A stretch of 64,000 nt of DNA from Algoriphagus pacificus (GTDB taxonomy: Bacteria; Bacteroidota; Bacteroidia; Cytophagales; Cyclobacteriaceae), in contig NZ_JAFKCU010000002.1 in NCBI RefSeq assembly GCF_017254845.1, positions 979,859 to 1,043,858 on the forward strand, in the 5' to 3' direction. The first letter of the stretch is position 1. The number at the start of each line of letters is the position of its first letter. The translations under genes were made by a program, and so were the position numbers. Shown piece after piece: positions 1 to 8,800 of this stretch. A model generated the notes under the pieces. That model saw nothing but the letters and a program-made list of their open reading frames with translations. It did no database searches and had not been told where the DNA came from.

Positions 1-678
1 TGGAATAATAAAAGGCATCCATTTGTGACCCAAAAAAGTTCTTCCAATTAAGTAAGCGGCTTTGTTTCGATAGAAGACAGACTTTAGAATCTGTGTTCTG
101 GTTTCTGAGGCAACACTATAACGGGTTAAAATAACTTTCCGAACTCCCTCAATAAGAAATTCAATATCCTTTTCCTTATCCATGAAAGGAGCTCCAAAAT
201 CATAATCATCCAGAATCTGACGGATGATCTTATCAAGCCCGAGTCCGGTAGGGTAGGTTCTGATCAAATCCGAATTTTCACGGATACTGCAAAACTCATG
301 TCCTTCCATCACAAACATCAACTCCTCATCGATTGCGATACCTTCAAATGTTTTTCGGATTACAGAGTTGAAAAAAGTTTCGGCAATCTCTAATTCAGCT
401 AAATCAGAAATAAGACTGGCGTAATTTTCTTTAATCTTTTTCCAAAGGACTCGATCTGTAGATTTTTCTGAGAGTAATTCCTTACAGGATTTTGCCAAAG
501 GGAATAAAAGGTCTTTGTACAAACGAAGCCTTTGTTTATGATTCAATTGGATTGCTTTCCAATTTCTCTCACTAAAATATTTTGGTGTCAGGCGGGTATA
601 AGCATTAAAAGAATAGATGTAAGTTTTAAATCCATCCAAAATTTTTTCTGCAACCTGAAAATCAATGGTTTTGTCCAT
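1..678 (-). CDS. aceK: Isocitrate dehydrogenase kinase/phosphatase AceK, N-terminal part
   Basis: The leftward reading frame from the ATG at 678-676 stays open to the window edge (226 codons), so only the N-terminal part is visible. The translation matches the AceK regulatory domain: EIAETFFNSV aligns with EIAESFFNSV of E. coli AceK, and FYRNKAAYLIGR with FYRNKAAWLVGK. AceK phosphorylates and dephosphorylates isocitrate dehydrogenase in the cytoplasm and so directs carbon between the TCA cycle and the glyoxylate shunt. The kinase core, expected after about residue 300 of some 580, lies outside the window, so catalytic residues cannot be checked. No glyoxylate-shunt gene is visible beside it. 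Confidence 0.85.
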   Translation of the reverse strand, partial: MDKTIDFQVAEKILDGFKTYIYSFNAYTRLTPKYFSERNWKAIQLNHKQRLRLYKDLLFPLAKSCKELLSEKSTDRVLWKKIKENYASLISDLAELEIAETFFNSVIRKTFEGIAIDEELMFVMEGHEFCSIRENSDLIRTYPTGLGLDKIIRQILDDYDFGAPFMDKEKDIEFLIEGVRKVILTRYSVASETRTQILKSVFYRNKAAYLIGRTFLGHKWMPFIIP

Positions 679-995
679 TCTTGAGAATAAATTCCTACTG
701 TTTCAGGTCACAAGGTAATACGGATAAAATTTTTTAAGATTTTTTAGAGATTATTTATCCTGATTTTTAGGGGATTAACATAAAAAAAAGGTAGGGAAAT
801 AAAATTTTGAAAATCTTTCGCAATCGATTGTTTGGAGGAAATAAAAACATTTTCTACTTTTCGCAAGTATTCATGAATTGAATATCTACAATAGGTTTAA
901 TAGGTTTGAGAGCAGGAAAAGGCCAGGATTTTATCCAGGCCTTTTTTGTTTTTTATTGCCGCTAGATTAGTTTCATCTTTTGCTAATAGATTTCC
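679..995. other. Divergent intergenic region with an orphan terminator
   Basis: This 317-base AT-rich gap separates leftward aceK from a rightward lipoprotein gene. I see no convincing reading frame. It holds a rightward intrinsic terminator at 918-950 with no protein gene upstream on that strand. A weak promoter-like pair, TTTTG at 805-809 and TTTG at 831-834, lies about 85 bases before it, so a small RNA of roughly 80-110 nt is possible. That is inference only. Confidence 0.4.
918..950 (+). terminator. Intrinsic terminator with no gene upstream
   Basis: AAAGGCC-A-GGA (918-928) pairs with TCC-A-GGCCTTT (934-944), with a single A-A mismatch, and a T-rich tract follows. The orientation is rightward. 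The only protein gene on the left is divergent aceK, so what it terminates is unknown. Confidence 0.65.
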
Positions 996-1694
996 ATGAG
1001 AGCAAACCATTCTTCCAGCATTTACATTTGTTTGATTTTCGCACTTGCCTTGGCATTTATCTCCTGCGAAAGTTCAGATACTTCCTCAGAAAATCAGGAG
1101 GGAACTATCAATGCTTCTGAGGAAGAAGCCAGAAGAATCAAAAGCTTTTTGGAAATGGGCTTAGGTCAGAAATCTGATTGGAAATCTCATTGGGCAGGGG
1201 AACTTGGACCTTTTGAAGGAGTGGATTTTACTTTGATACAAACCGATTCCATTGATCCAATGGAAATGCCAGAAACTAATCCGATTCTTCCTGATGATCC
1301 TTTGTTCCCATATCAAATAAAGCATCCGGAAGGCAATGGCACGATGGATATTTACAGCTACAAAATAGAAGCTCAAGATGCTGTGGCATCTCCTTTTTTC
1401 AATCCCGACTCAGAAGTAATCTGGTATAGGGAAGATGGAATGAGGGAAAGACTTCTTTTTATGGGGCCTTCAGGTATGTTTGAAGAAGGGCTCTGGTTGA
1501 ATAATGAAACCTTTGTGGTCTTTGGATATTTTCAGGAGGAGGTAGGATACAGACCCATGGCATGGATTATTGATTTGGGAAATCATCTAGTTCATAAATT
1601 CCAACACTCCTCCACTTCAAGTACCTACCAGCCTGAGTCTTACATCAATGAAAAGATCAAAAAAGTAGATTTGAGTATGAATGGAGTTTCATAA
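996..1694 (+). CDS. Hypothetical lipoprotein
   Basis: This 232-aa protein has a type II signal peptide: a short basic start (MRANH), a hydrophobic stretch and a lipobox ending AFISC at about residues 20-24. It should therefore be lipid-anchored in the cell envelope. The mature part is acidic and rich in aromatic residues and proline, with no motif I recognise. Its last 14 bases overlap the start of the Nudix gene, which suggests translational coupling and joint transcription. No function is assigned. Confidence 0.7.
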   Translation: MRANHSSSIYICLIFALALAFISCESSDTSSENQEGTINASEEEARRIKSFLEMGLGQKSDWKSHWAGELGPFEGVDFTLIQTDSIDPMEMPETNPILPDDPLFPYQIKHPEGNGTMDIYSYKIEAQDAVASPFFNPDSEVIWYREDGMRERLLFMGPSGMFEEGLWLNNETFVVFGYFQEEVGYRPMAWIIDLGNHLVHKFQHSSTSSTYQPESYINEKIKKVDLSMNGVS

Positions 1695-2319
1695 TGCAAT
1701 TACTATTTTAAAAAATGGGCTTCAAAAGCCTTTACCAGGAGTTGATGCACATCTTGCGATGTCTCCGACTCCATTTGATATGAGGAGGTTTAGTCTAGAG
1801 CGACCAAAAAACCACCGGAAAGGGGCAGTACTTCTGATGCTTTATCCAGATGAACAAGGACAGGCATTTTTTCCCTTGATTAAAAGACCGGAATATGATG
1901 GAGTCCATAGTGGACAGATAGCTTTACCTGGCGGGAAAATGGAACCGAGTGATCCGGATTTAATTTTCACTGCCCTTAGAGAAGCTTCTGAAGAGGTAGG
2001 TGTGAATCCAGATGAGGTCGAAATTCTTGGGCAAATGACGGATTTGTTTATTACTCCAAGTAATTTTTTGGTAACTCCTGTGATTGGTCTGGCCCATTCA
2101 AAACCTGATTTTATTCCAGAAGAAAATGAAGTCGATAGAATTATCCTGACCACTATCAGTCATTTGAGTAGACCGGAATTTAAGAAGCGAAAGTTCTTAG
2201 AGCTGGGTGAAAATTTTCGATTGGATACACCTTATTTCGAAATTGAGCAAGAAGTAGTCTGGGGTGCCACCGCAATGATTTTGGGAGAGTTTCTTCAGAT
2301 TATGGAGAACGGAAAATAA
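1681..2319 (+). CDS. Nudix hydrolase, CoA pyrophosphatase (NudL-like)
   Basis: This 212-aa cytosolic protein carries LPGGKME (82-88) and the Nudix-box core REASEEVG (100-107), whose glutamates bind the catalytic Mg2+. The segment leading into the box, with LIKR and HSGQIALPGG, matches the extra signature of the NudL/YeaB subgroup, which cleaves CoA to 4'-phosphopantetheine and 3',5'-ADP. The length is normal for the family. The ATG at 1681 lies inside the preceding lipoprotein gene. Family membership is clear; CoA as substrate is inferred from the subgroup. Confidence 0.85.
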   Translation: MEFHNAITILKNGLQKPLPGVDAHLAMSPTPFDMRRFSLERPKNHRKGAVLLMLYPDEQGQAFFPLIKRPEYDGVHSGQIALPGGKMEPSDPDLIFTALREASEEVGVNPDEVEILGQMTDLFITPSNFLVTPVIGLAHSKPDFIPEENEVDRIILTTISHLSRPEFKKRKFLELGENFRLDTPYFEIEQEVVWGATAMILGEFLQIMENGK

Positions 2320-2381
2320 TCCAGATTACATTTTCTGGACTTTTTATTGGTATTATAGCAATTCACAACGTATTTCGAGCC

Positions 2382-3635
2382 ATGGAAGAACACAGCCCTC
2401 TTTTTACCAATGATGCCGTAGTTTTCGGGATTTTGATGGCCATTTTGGCTTTTGTTTTTGCCACCTCGGCAAGTTCAAATTCCTTTTGGAAGAAATTTTA
2501 CAAAGTGGTTCCGACCGTTCTGCTTTGCTATTTTATTCCCGCATTGTTCAATTCTTTTGGGTTGATTTCTGGTGAAACTTCTGGAATTTATCAAGTCGCA
2601 AGCCGGTACTTACTACCTGCTTCTTTGGTTCTTTTTACTATAAGTATAGATCTAAAAAGCATTTTGAAATTAGGGCCAAAGGCATTGACGATGTTTTTGG
2701 CAGGTACAATTGGGATCATGTTGGGAGGTCCTTTGGCTTTGGCCACAGTCGGTTTTATCCAACCAGAATTATTGGGTGGAAGTGGGCCAGATGAGGTTTG
2801 GAGAGGATTAGCTACTATTGCGGGATCTTGGATTGGTGGTGGAGCAAATCAAACTGCCATGCTTCAAGTATTCGGAGCAAGCACTTCCTTGTTTAGCCAG
2901 ATGATTGCTGTGGATGTTTTGATCGCCAGTTTATGGATGGCTGTATTGCTTTATTGGGCTGCAAAACCCGAAATCATAGATAATAAATTTAAAGCAGACA
3001 GTTCGGCTATCTATGCTCTAAGAGATAAAATTGAAAAGTTTAGGGAAGGAATCATGAGAATTCCCAGCCTTTCTGATACGATGATTATCCTCGGGGTTGG
3101 ATTTGGGGTTACAGGATTGGCGCACTGGATGGCAGATGGTATTGCACCTTGGATTGGTGAGAATTATCCCAATTTGAGCCAATATTCATTGGATTCAGCC
3201 TTTTTCTGGATAGTTGTTATTGCTACCACTGCTGGCTTATTGCTATCATTTACCAAAGCAAGGAATCTAGAAGGAGCTGGAGCATCTCGAATGGGTAGCG
3301 TTTTATTATATGTGTTAGTCGCATCCATTGGGATGCAGATGGATTTATTGGCAATTTTTGAATCCCCAATTCTATTCTTGATAGGTATTCTATGGATGTT
3401 TTTTCATATACTCATTATGCTTGTGGTAGCATATTTGATCAAAGCCCCTTTCTTCTATGTGGCTGTGGGGTCTCAGGCAAATGTAGGCGGAGCAGCATCT
3501 GCTCCAATTGTAGCATCTGCATTTGATCCATCATTGGCTCCAGTAGGTGTGCTTTTAGCGGTCTTGGGTTATGCTGCGGGAACTTATGGTGCCTATCTTT
3601 GTGGTTTGATGATGCAGGCAATTTCAGGAGGTTAA
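2382..3635 (+). CDS. DUF819 family integral membrane protein
   Basis: This 417-aa protein has about ten hydrophobic segments over its whole length. Glycine-rich membrane motifs such as GSWIGGGANQ and the later SQANVGGAASAP resemble the DUF819 (YjcL-like) family, whose two halves look like those of secondary carriers. It probably moves a small solute across the inner membrane, but the substrate is unknown. The next gene starts on the base after its stop codon, so the two are cotranscribed. Confidence 0.8.
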   Translation: MEEHSPLFTNDAVVFGILMAILAFVFATSASSNSFWKKFYKVVPTVLLCYFIPALFNSFGLISGETSGIYQVASRYLLPASLVLFTISIDLKSILKLGPKALTMFLAGTIGIMLGGPLALATVGFIQPELLGGSGPDEVWRGLATIAGSWIGGGANQTAMLQVFGASTSLFSQMIAVDVLIASLWMAVLLYWAAKPEIIDNKFKADSSAIYALRDKIEKFREGIMRIPSLSDTMIILGVGFGVTGLAHWMADGIAPWIGENYPNLSQYSLDSAFFWIVVIATTAGLLLSFTKARNLEGAGASRMGSVLLYVLVASIGMQMDLLAIFESPILFLIGILWMFFHILIMLVVAYLIKAPFFYVAVGSQANVGGAASAPIVASAFDPSLAPVGVLLAVLGYAAGTYGAYLCGLMMQAISGG

Positions 3636-3878
3636 ATGAATTCTAATCGGAAACTTATATTTATCTGTGGTGGATCGGATTGTAAAAAATGCGGTTCCAA
3701 AGAGCTTAGAAAAGAAATTCAAAGAGAAACAAAGACTGGAGAGCTTAAAGGTTCTTGTAAAATCATTCGAACCAAATGCATGGATTTTTGTAAAAGTGGT
3801 CCAGTCGTTATAGTAGGGGAGCAAATTATTAAAAAAGCAACAAGCCAAAAGGTATTCACTCAACTAAAAAAGTCCTGA
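3636..3878 (+). CDS. Small thioredoxin-like [2Fe-2S] ferredoxin
   Basis: This 80-aa protein has cysteines at 11, 16, 19, 41, 48 and 52. The spacing and the ending CMDFCKSGP match the thioredoxin-like [2Fe-2S] ferredoxin family related to the NuoE C-terminal domain; C11, C16, C48 and C52 are the likeliest cluster ligands. It should be a soluble one-electron carrier. Its ATG abuts the stop codon of the DUF819 gene, so it is translated from the same transcript. The stop codon lies inside the stem of the downstream terminator. Its redox partner is unknown. Confidence 0.75.
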   Translation: MNSNRKLIFICGGSDCKKCGSKELRKEIQRETKTGELKGSCKIIRTKCMDFCKSGPVVIVGEQIIKKATSQKVFTQLKKS

Positions 3879-3892
3879 TTTCTCAGGACTTT
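3869..3892. terminator. Bidirectional terminator between convergent genes
   Basis: AAAGTCCTGA (3869-3878) pairs perfectly with TCAGGACTTT (3883-3892) around a four-base loop. T-rich sequence follows on both strands, more strongly leftward (TTTTTT). It serves the rightward ferredoxin gene and the leftward YbjQ gene. The 5' arm contains the ferredoxin stop codon. Confidence 0.85.
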
Positions 3893-3896
3893 CATT

Positions 3897-4217
3897 TTAT
3901 ATTTTCGAAATTTTTACTGCGGTTCCGCTTACCGTTACCATTAACATTCCGTCTCGAATCGTCTCATAGTCTAGGTCAATTCCTACTACTGCAGTCGCTC
4001 CAAAAGTTCTTGCCTGCATTTCCATTTCTGTCATGGCTGTCGCTTTTGCCTCTCTCAAAACTTGCTCATATGCAGAGGACCTTCCTCCAACAATATCTGT
4101 GATACTGGCGAAAAAGTCTTTAAAGACATTAGCTCCAATAATGGTTTCTCCGGAAACAACTCCTAAATAACTGTCAATGCGGTAACCGTCTAGGCTGGGT
4201 GTAGTTGAAATAATCAT
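3897..4217 (-). CDS. YbjQ/UPF0145 family protein
   Basis: This 106-aa protein starts at the ATG at 4217, which gives the family-typical start [12 protein letters not shown]; an upstream in-frame start at 4271 adds 18 residues of non-family sequence and was not used. Family hallmarks are [14 protein letters not shown], an Arg/Ser-rich turn (GGRSSAYE) and [12 protein letters not shown]. YbjQ proteins form pentameric beta rings and are often labelled heavy-metal binding, but the biochemical role is unsettled. It is a single gene ending at a shared terminator. Confidence 0.85.
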   Translation of the reverse strand: MIISTTPSLDGYRIDSYLGVVSGETIIGANVFKDFFASITDIVGGRSSAYEQVLREAKATAMTEMEMQARTFGATAVVGIDLDYETIRDGMLMVTVSGTAVKISKI

Positions 4218-4375
4218 AAAGTGGTTTTTGAATTTTGAATAAATTAATTTCCAAGATATCACGGATTTCATAGAATGATGGTTTTGATTTTCTTTTTTTG
4301 GGTCACCAACTTTAGAACTATCGATTAAATTTTATTTTGATGAGTCGGAAATAAGACTTGGTTATTAAAGTTACT

Positions 4376-4408
4376 TTTGGCCATATTAGCTGTCATTTTA
4401 TAACTTTA
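4376..4408 (+). promoter_or_regulatory. Possible promoter of the hybrid kinase gene
   Basis: TTTG (4376-4379) and TAACTTTA (4401-4408) are 21 bases apart and resemble the Bacteroidota -33/-7 pair TTTG and TAnnTTTG, with one mismatch in the -7 box. The transcript would start near 4414, about 30 bases before the ATG at 4447. Confidence 0.35.
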
Positions 4409-4446
4409 GTGTAAAACATTGGAGTCATAAAAGTGGATTCCCAGCT

Positions 4447-7400
4447 ATGACAAAGTTTCAACAATTCGATATTTCTGATTTCTTCGATCAAATGAGCGAA
4501 CCGCTTTTTTTGATTGATTCTGAGGAAATACTTTTTTTTAATAAGCACTTCAGGTCGAATTTTGAGCTTTTGGAAGATGATTGGAAGCTTTTTATTGATA
4601 ATCCCTCTGTGCAGGAAAACATGGAGAGATATTTTAAAGGTGAAGAGCTCAAACAAATATCTTTTTACAAATCATTAAAAACCCATGCTTCAGAATTCCA
4701 CCTTTTTGAGTGGAGTTTTGTGCCTTTGCCATCAAGCTACTCCGATAGATTTTTAATCCTTAAAGGTGTTAGATCCAAGTTCTATGCAGAATACATGCAG
4801 GCTGATCAGCCGGGTAATACCTTAGAGCAAGCAAATTATAACCTAAGGTATTTAGAGAGTATTCTGAATAATACCCATGATTTGATTACTGTCTTAGACA
4901 AGGATGGAAATTATAAATTCATCGGTCCATCTGTGGGTCAAAAGCTTGGGTATAAAGTAGAGGATATCGTAGGTAAGAATTTCAAGGATTTTATTCAGGC
5001 GGGAATCATAAAAGTTGTAAAAGGTAGTTTTGAGGAGGTCCTGCAAACAGATCAAGAAGTCAATATTGATTTTTGGATCATGAAGGAAAATGGCACCAAA
5101 TTATACATCGAGTGCTACGCCAAAAATCTACTCAATCACCAGCATATCAAAGGTATAATATTCAGTGCCAGAGATGTTACAGAATATAAGGAAACAGATC
5201 TATCGCTACAAAGACGCTATGAGCTTGAGAATTTAATCAATAAAATTTCGTCTCATCTTATTAATGAAAACCCCAAAGAGCTGAAGAAAAACTTGGGAGA
5301 GGCATTGTCTTATGTAAGTGGTTTTTTGAATGCGAGTTGGTCAAAGATCTTGATTAGAAGCTCCGAAACTGGAAAGTTTGAAGCTTTAAATGAATGGAAA
5401 TCTGAATCATTCGAAAAAGGTGATGTTCCAAAATCGGAAAGTTTAGAAACGGCGATTTCTGAAAAATTTGAATCCGATAATTATGAAAAAGTAAAATTGC
5501 TTCGATGGTCTGAAGACCTCTCGATTTTGTTTATTCCCATGATTTCTTCCCAGCGACTGAAAGGAGTTGTTTTGTTGGGTATAAAACAAGAGGATTTAAA
5601 GCAAGAAGAAAGTCAGTTTCAGGTTTTAAGACAGTTAGGTGATGTTTTGTCTGGTTCTTACCAAGGCAATCAGCTGCTCAGGAAGATTGAACGAAATGAG
5701 AATCTTCTGGCTACTACAGAGCTTTTAGCTAAGTCAGGTTCTTGGAGATATAGCCAGCACAGAGGACGTTTTCATTTTTCGGGTGGTCTGGCACATATGT
5801 TTGGCTTAGGTTCCAGTCCCACATATGCCAAGTTTTCTACTATGATTTATAGTATAGATAAGCCATTCAGGGCAGAGTTTATACAGAATCTGAAAACCAC
5901 TATCGCTACTCAGAAATCTACCTCTGGAGAATTCACAATGCTTTCTCCAGATAAAAAGAAAGCGATAATCAGCTATGAAATTGATGCCAGAACTCATTTT
6001 TTCAATAAGAGTCTGGAGGTCTTTGGCTTCTGTACGGATATCACCCATAAACGAGCCTCTGAAGAATACTTATTGCTACAATCCCAGATTCTTGCCCAAG
6101 TATCTGATCCTATTGCAGTGACTGACTTAGATTTGAATTTTATCTATGTGAACGAGGCTGCAATGAAGCTTTGTAAGATTGATGAAAAGGAAGAATTTCA
6201 GGGAAGTATTTATAAGTTTTTTGAATTTGAAAATCTGGAAAGTTCCCTTGAGGAAATTATCCGACATCAGGAAATTGGAGCTTTATGGGAAAAAGAGATT
6301 TTCATCAAAATCTGTGGCAATCAGGCAGAGCCATTTGATGTTTCCGTTCAGGCGATTCATTCTGATAAAAATGAGAAGATCGGCTACTCTTTTGTGCTGA
6401 GGAATTTAAAGGAAAAATATGCCTCTGAACAATTAGCCAATAGGGCTAAAATGATTGTCGAAAATAGCCCGGCGGTACTTTTCCGGGTGAATCCAAACGA
6501 GGATTTTCAAATAGTTTATATTTCTGAAAACATCAGCCGATTTGGATATAATTCAAAAGAACTGATGGAGTCCAAGAAATCATTTTTGGATTTATTATAT
6601 CCTGAAGATGCCAGAATGATCCGTGAGAAGTCAAAGTTGATTAAGACTTCGCAGGGTGTTCATTCCTTCTCTGGATCCTATCGCATGAGAAAATCAGATG
6701 GGACTTATGTGTGGATAGAAGATCAAACCCAAGATGTAAAAGATGAAACCGGCAAAATTATCCTTCATGAAGGATTAATGCAGGATATCAATGACAGGAA
6801 AAACCTGGAAGTGATCAATGAAGAACGGGATCGACAGTATAGAATTCTGGCTTCAAATATTCCCGGGACTAACATCTTTTTACTGGACAAAGAGCGAAAG
6901 TATATCGTAGCAGAAGGAACCAATTTTGAAAATTGGGGTATGAAACGAGAGGACTTCGAAGGGAAGTTTTTGTGGGAAGTTCATCTAACACCGTACGAAG
7001 AAGTTACTCTTTTGCTTGATCGGGTTTATTACGAAAGGGAGATTATTGATTCTGAATTTGAGATCAATGGGAGATATTACTCCAGAACATTCAGGCCTAT
7101 TGTCATTCAGGATCAGGTAGAGTTTGTGCTAAGTATCATTCGTGATATCACAGATGAACATCAGGCCAAACTTGACTTGCTTCAATCAGAAGCCAAATAC
7201 AGAACTTTGGTAGAGGAATCTACTGAAATCATATTCTCACTAACGGAGACATTCATTTTACAATATGTTTCTCCAAATGTGCATCAATTTTTAGGGTATC
7301 ATGCAGAAGATGTAATCGGTAGGAGCATCTTTGAATTTTTGAATCCAGATGATATGGGCGAGTTCCAGAAAATACTGGAAACTACCTCTGATTTCCTTGC

Positions 7401-8742
7401 GCAAAACCAATTCTTGGAATTTAGACTAATGCATAAGAATGGGGAATATAAAGTGTTTAATTCCAATGGAAAGCTAATCCATGATAATTCTGGTAAAGCA
7501 AAATACTACACCGGAATAGCTAGGGATATTTCTAAACTGAAAGAGGCACAGCGGGAATTGCTGAAGGCAAAAGAAAATGCAGAACAAGCGTCTTTGATCA
7601 AATCTCAATTCCTATCTGTGATGAGTCATGAGATCCGAACACCGATGAATGCGGTTATTGGTCTTTCTCATTTATTGGTGGAGGAAAATCCTAGGCCGGA
7701 TCAATTGGAAAACCTGAAAACTTTGCAGTTTTCGGCAGAGAATCTCATGGCTCTGATTAATGATATTTTAGATTATAACAAAATCGATTCGGGTAAGCTT
7801 GAATTGGAGTTGCTCCCATTTGATCTGAAGAATGTAATCAATAGAATCGTCCATTCCCATAGCTTCCAGGCCAGTGAAAAATCATTGAAAGTTTCCTGTG
7901 AATTTGATCCGAATACACCAAAACTGGTTTTGGGGGATCAGGTCAGATTAGGTCAGATTATCAATAACCTTGTTTCCAATGCTATCAAATTTACTGATAA
8001 GGGTTATGTGAAAATCAGCCTTAGCGAGCTGAAAAGGGAAGAGGGTTATTCTACTATGAAATTTGTTTTTGAGGATTCTGGTATCGGAATTCCAGAGGAT
8101 AAGATCAATAGTATTTTTGAGGCGTTTACCCAAGCTTCCTCATCAACTACTAGAAAATATGGTGGCACAGGTTTGGGACTTGCTATTGTAAAGAGGCTTG
8201 TAGAATTGTTTGGTGGAACAATATCAGTTAGACCGAATCCATCAGGTGGAAGTATTTTTGAATTTTCAGTCAAATTCAAAGTTGAGGAGGATGATAAAAA
8301 AGCTGAAAAGGGAGTAACCTACGCCTCCTCAAAATCCCTAAAGGATGCCTCAATATTAGTTGCTGAAGACAATTATGTCAATCAGATCCTGATCCAGAAA
8401 TTCCTTAAGAAATGGCATGCCGGAAATTTGGTCATAGCTTCTGATGGAGAAGAAGCGCTTGAAGCTTTCAAAAATGGATCATTTAATTTGGTTTTGCTTG
8501 ATTTGCAAATGCCAGTAATGGATGGCTTTTCTGTTGCTAAAATGATCAGGTCGCTTCCGGATAAGAAAAAACGAAAAGTTCCGATTTTGGCTCTGACGGC
8601 TACTTCATTGCATGAAATCAAGGAAGAGCTGAAATCCATTGGTTTTGATGATTTTGTGCCCAAGCCTTTTGTCCCGGAGGTACTCTATGATAAATTAATC
8701 AAGCACCTTAACAGGAAAGATCACTCTGATATTTCGTTTTAG
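4447..8742 (+). CDS. Multi-PAS hybrid sensor histidine kinase
   Basis: This 1431-aa protein has no signal peptide or membrane segment, so it is probably cytosolic. Approximate order: divergent PAS (10-110), PAS (135-250), GAF-like (260-410), further PAS domains (420-535, 540-655, 660-785, 790-905, 908-1035), dimerisation/phosphoacceptor domain with MSHEIRTPMN and His1061, ATPase domain with N box NNLVSNAIKF, DSGIGIP and GGTGLGLAI, then a receiver domain (1302-1425) with Asp1352 in LLDLQMPVMDGF. Phosphate should pass from His1061 to Asp1352 and on to an unseen Hpt protein or regulator. The many PAS domains suggest redox, ligand or light sensing, but no cofactor residues could be assigned. No partner regulator lies beside it. 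Confidence 0.9.
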   Translation: MTKFQQFDISDFFDQMSEPLFLIDSEEILFFNKHFRSNFELLEDDWKLFIDNPSVQENMERYFKGEELKQISFYKSLKTHASEFHLFEWSFVPLPSSYSDRFLILKGVRSKFYAEYMQADQPGNTLEQANYNLRYLESILNNTHDLITVLDKDGNYKFIGPSVGQKLGYKVEDIVGKNFKDFIQAGIIKVVKGSFEEVLQTDQEVNIDFWIMKENGTKLYIECYAKNLLNHQHIKGIIFSARDVTEYKETDLSLQRRYELENLINKISSHLINENPKELKKNLGEALSYVSGFLNASWSKILIRSSETGKFEALNEWKSESFEKGDVPKSESLETAISEKFESDNYEKVKLLRWSEDLSILFIPMISSQRLKGVVLLGIKQEDLKQEESQFQVLRQLGDVLSGSYQGNQLLRKIERNENLLATTELLAKSGSWRYSQHRGRFHFSGGLAHMFGLGSSPTYAKFSTMIYSIDKPFRAEFIQNLKTTIATQKSTSGEFTMLSPDKKKAIISYEIDARTHFFNKSLEVFGFCTDITHKRASEEYLLLQSQILAQVSDPIAVTDLDLNFIYVNEAAMKLCKIDEKEEFQGSIYKFFEFENLESSLEEIIRHQEIGALWEKEIFIKICGNQAEPFDVSVQAIHSDKNEKIGYSFVLRNLKEKYASEQLANRAKMIVENSPAVLFRVNPNEDFQIVYISENISRFGYNSKELMESKKSFLDLLYPEDARMIREKSKLIKTSQGVHSFSGSYRMRKSDGTYVWIEDQTQDVKDETGKIILHEGLMQDINDRKNLEVINEERDRQYRILASNIPGTNIFLLDKERKYIVAEGTNFENWGMKREDFEGKFLWEVHLTPYEEVTLLLDRVYYEREIIDSEFEINGRYYSRTFRPIVIQDQVEFVLSIIRDITDEHQAKLDLLQSEAKYRTLVEESTEIIFSLTETFILQYVSPNVHQFLGYHAEDVIGRSIFEFLNPDDMGEFQKILETTSDFLAQNQFLEFRLMHKNGEYKVFNSNGKLIHDNSGKAKYYTGIARDISKLKEAQRELLKAKENAEQASLIKSQFLSVMSHEIRTPMNAVIGLSHLLVEENPRPDQLENLKTLQFSAENLMALINDILDYNKIDSGKLELELLPFDLKNVINRIVHSHSFQASEKSLKVSCEFDPNTPKLVLGDQVRLGQIINNLVSNAIKFTDKGYVKISLSELKREEGYSTMKFVFEDSGIGIPEDKINSIFEAFTQASSSTTRKYGGTGLGLAIVKRLVELFGGTISVRPNPSGGSIFEFSVKFKVEEDDKKAEKGVTYASSKSLKDASILVAEDNYVNQILIQKFLKKWHAGNLVIASDGEEALEAFKNGSFNLVLLDLQMPVMDGFSVAKMIRSLPDKKKRKVPILALTATSLHEIKEELKSIGFDDFVPKPFVPEVLYDKLIKHLNRKDHSDISF

Positions 8743-8800
8743 CATTAATTTTGCCTGCAAGGAAGCTTGTCTGTAGACTGGTTTCAAACAGAGTAAATTC

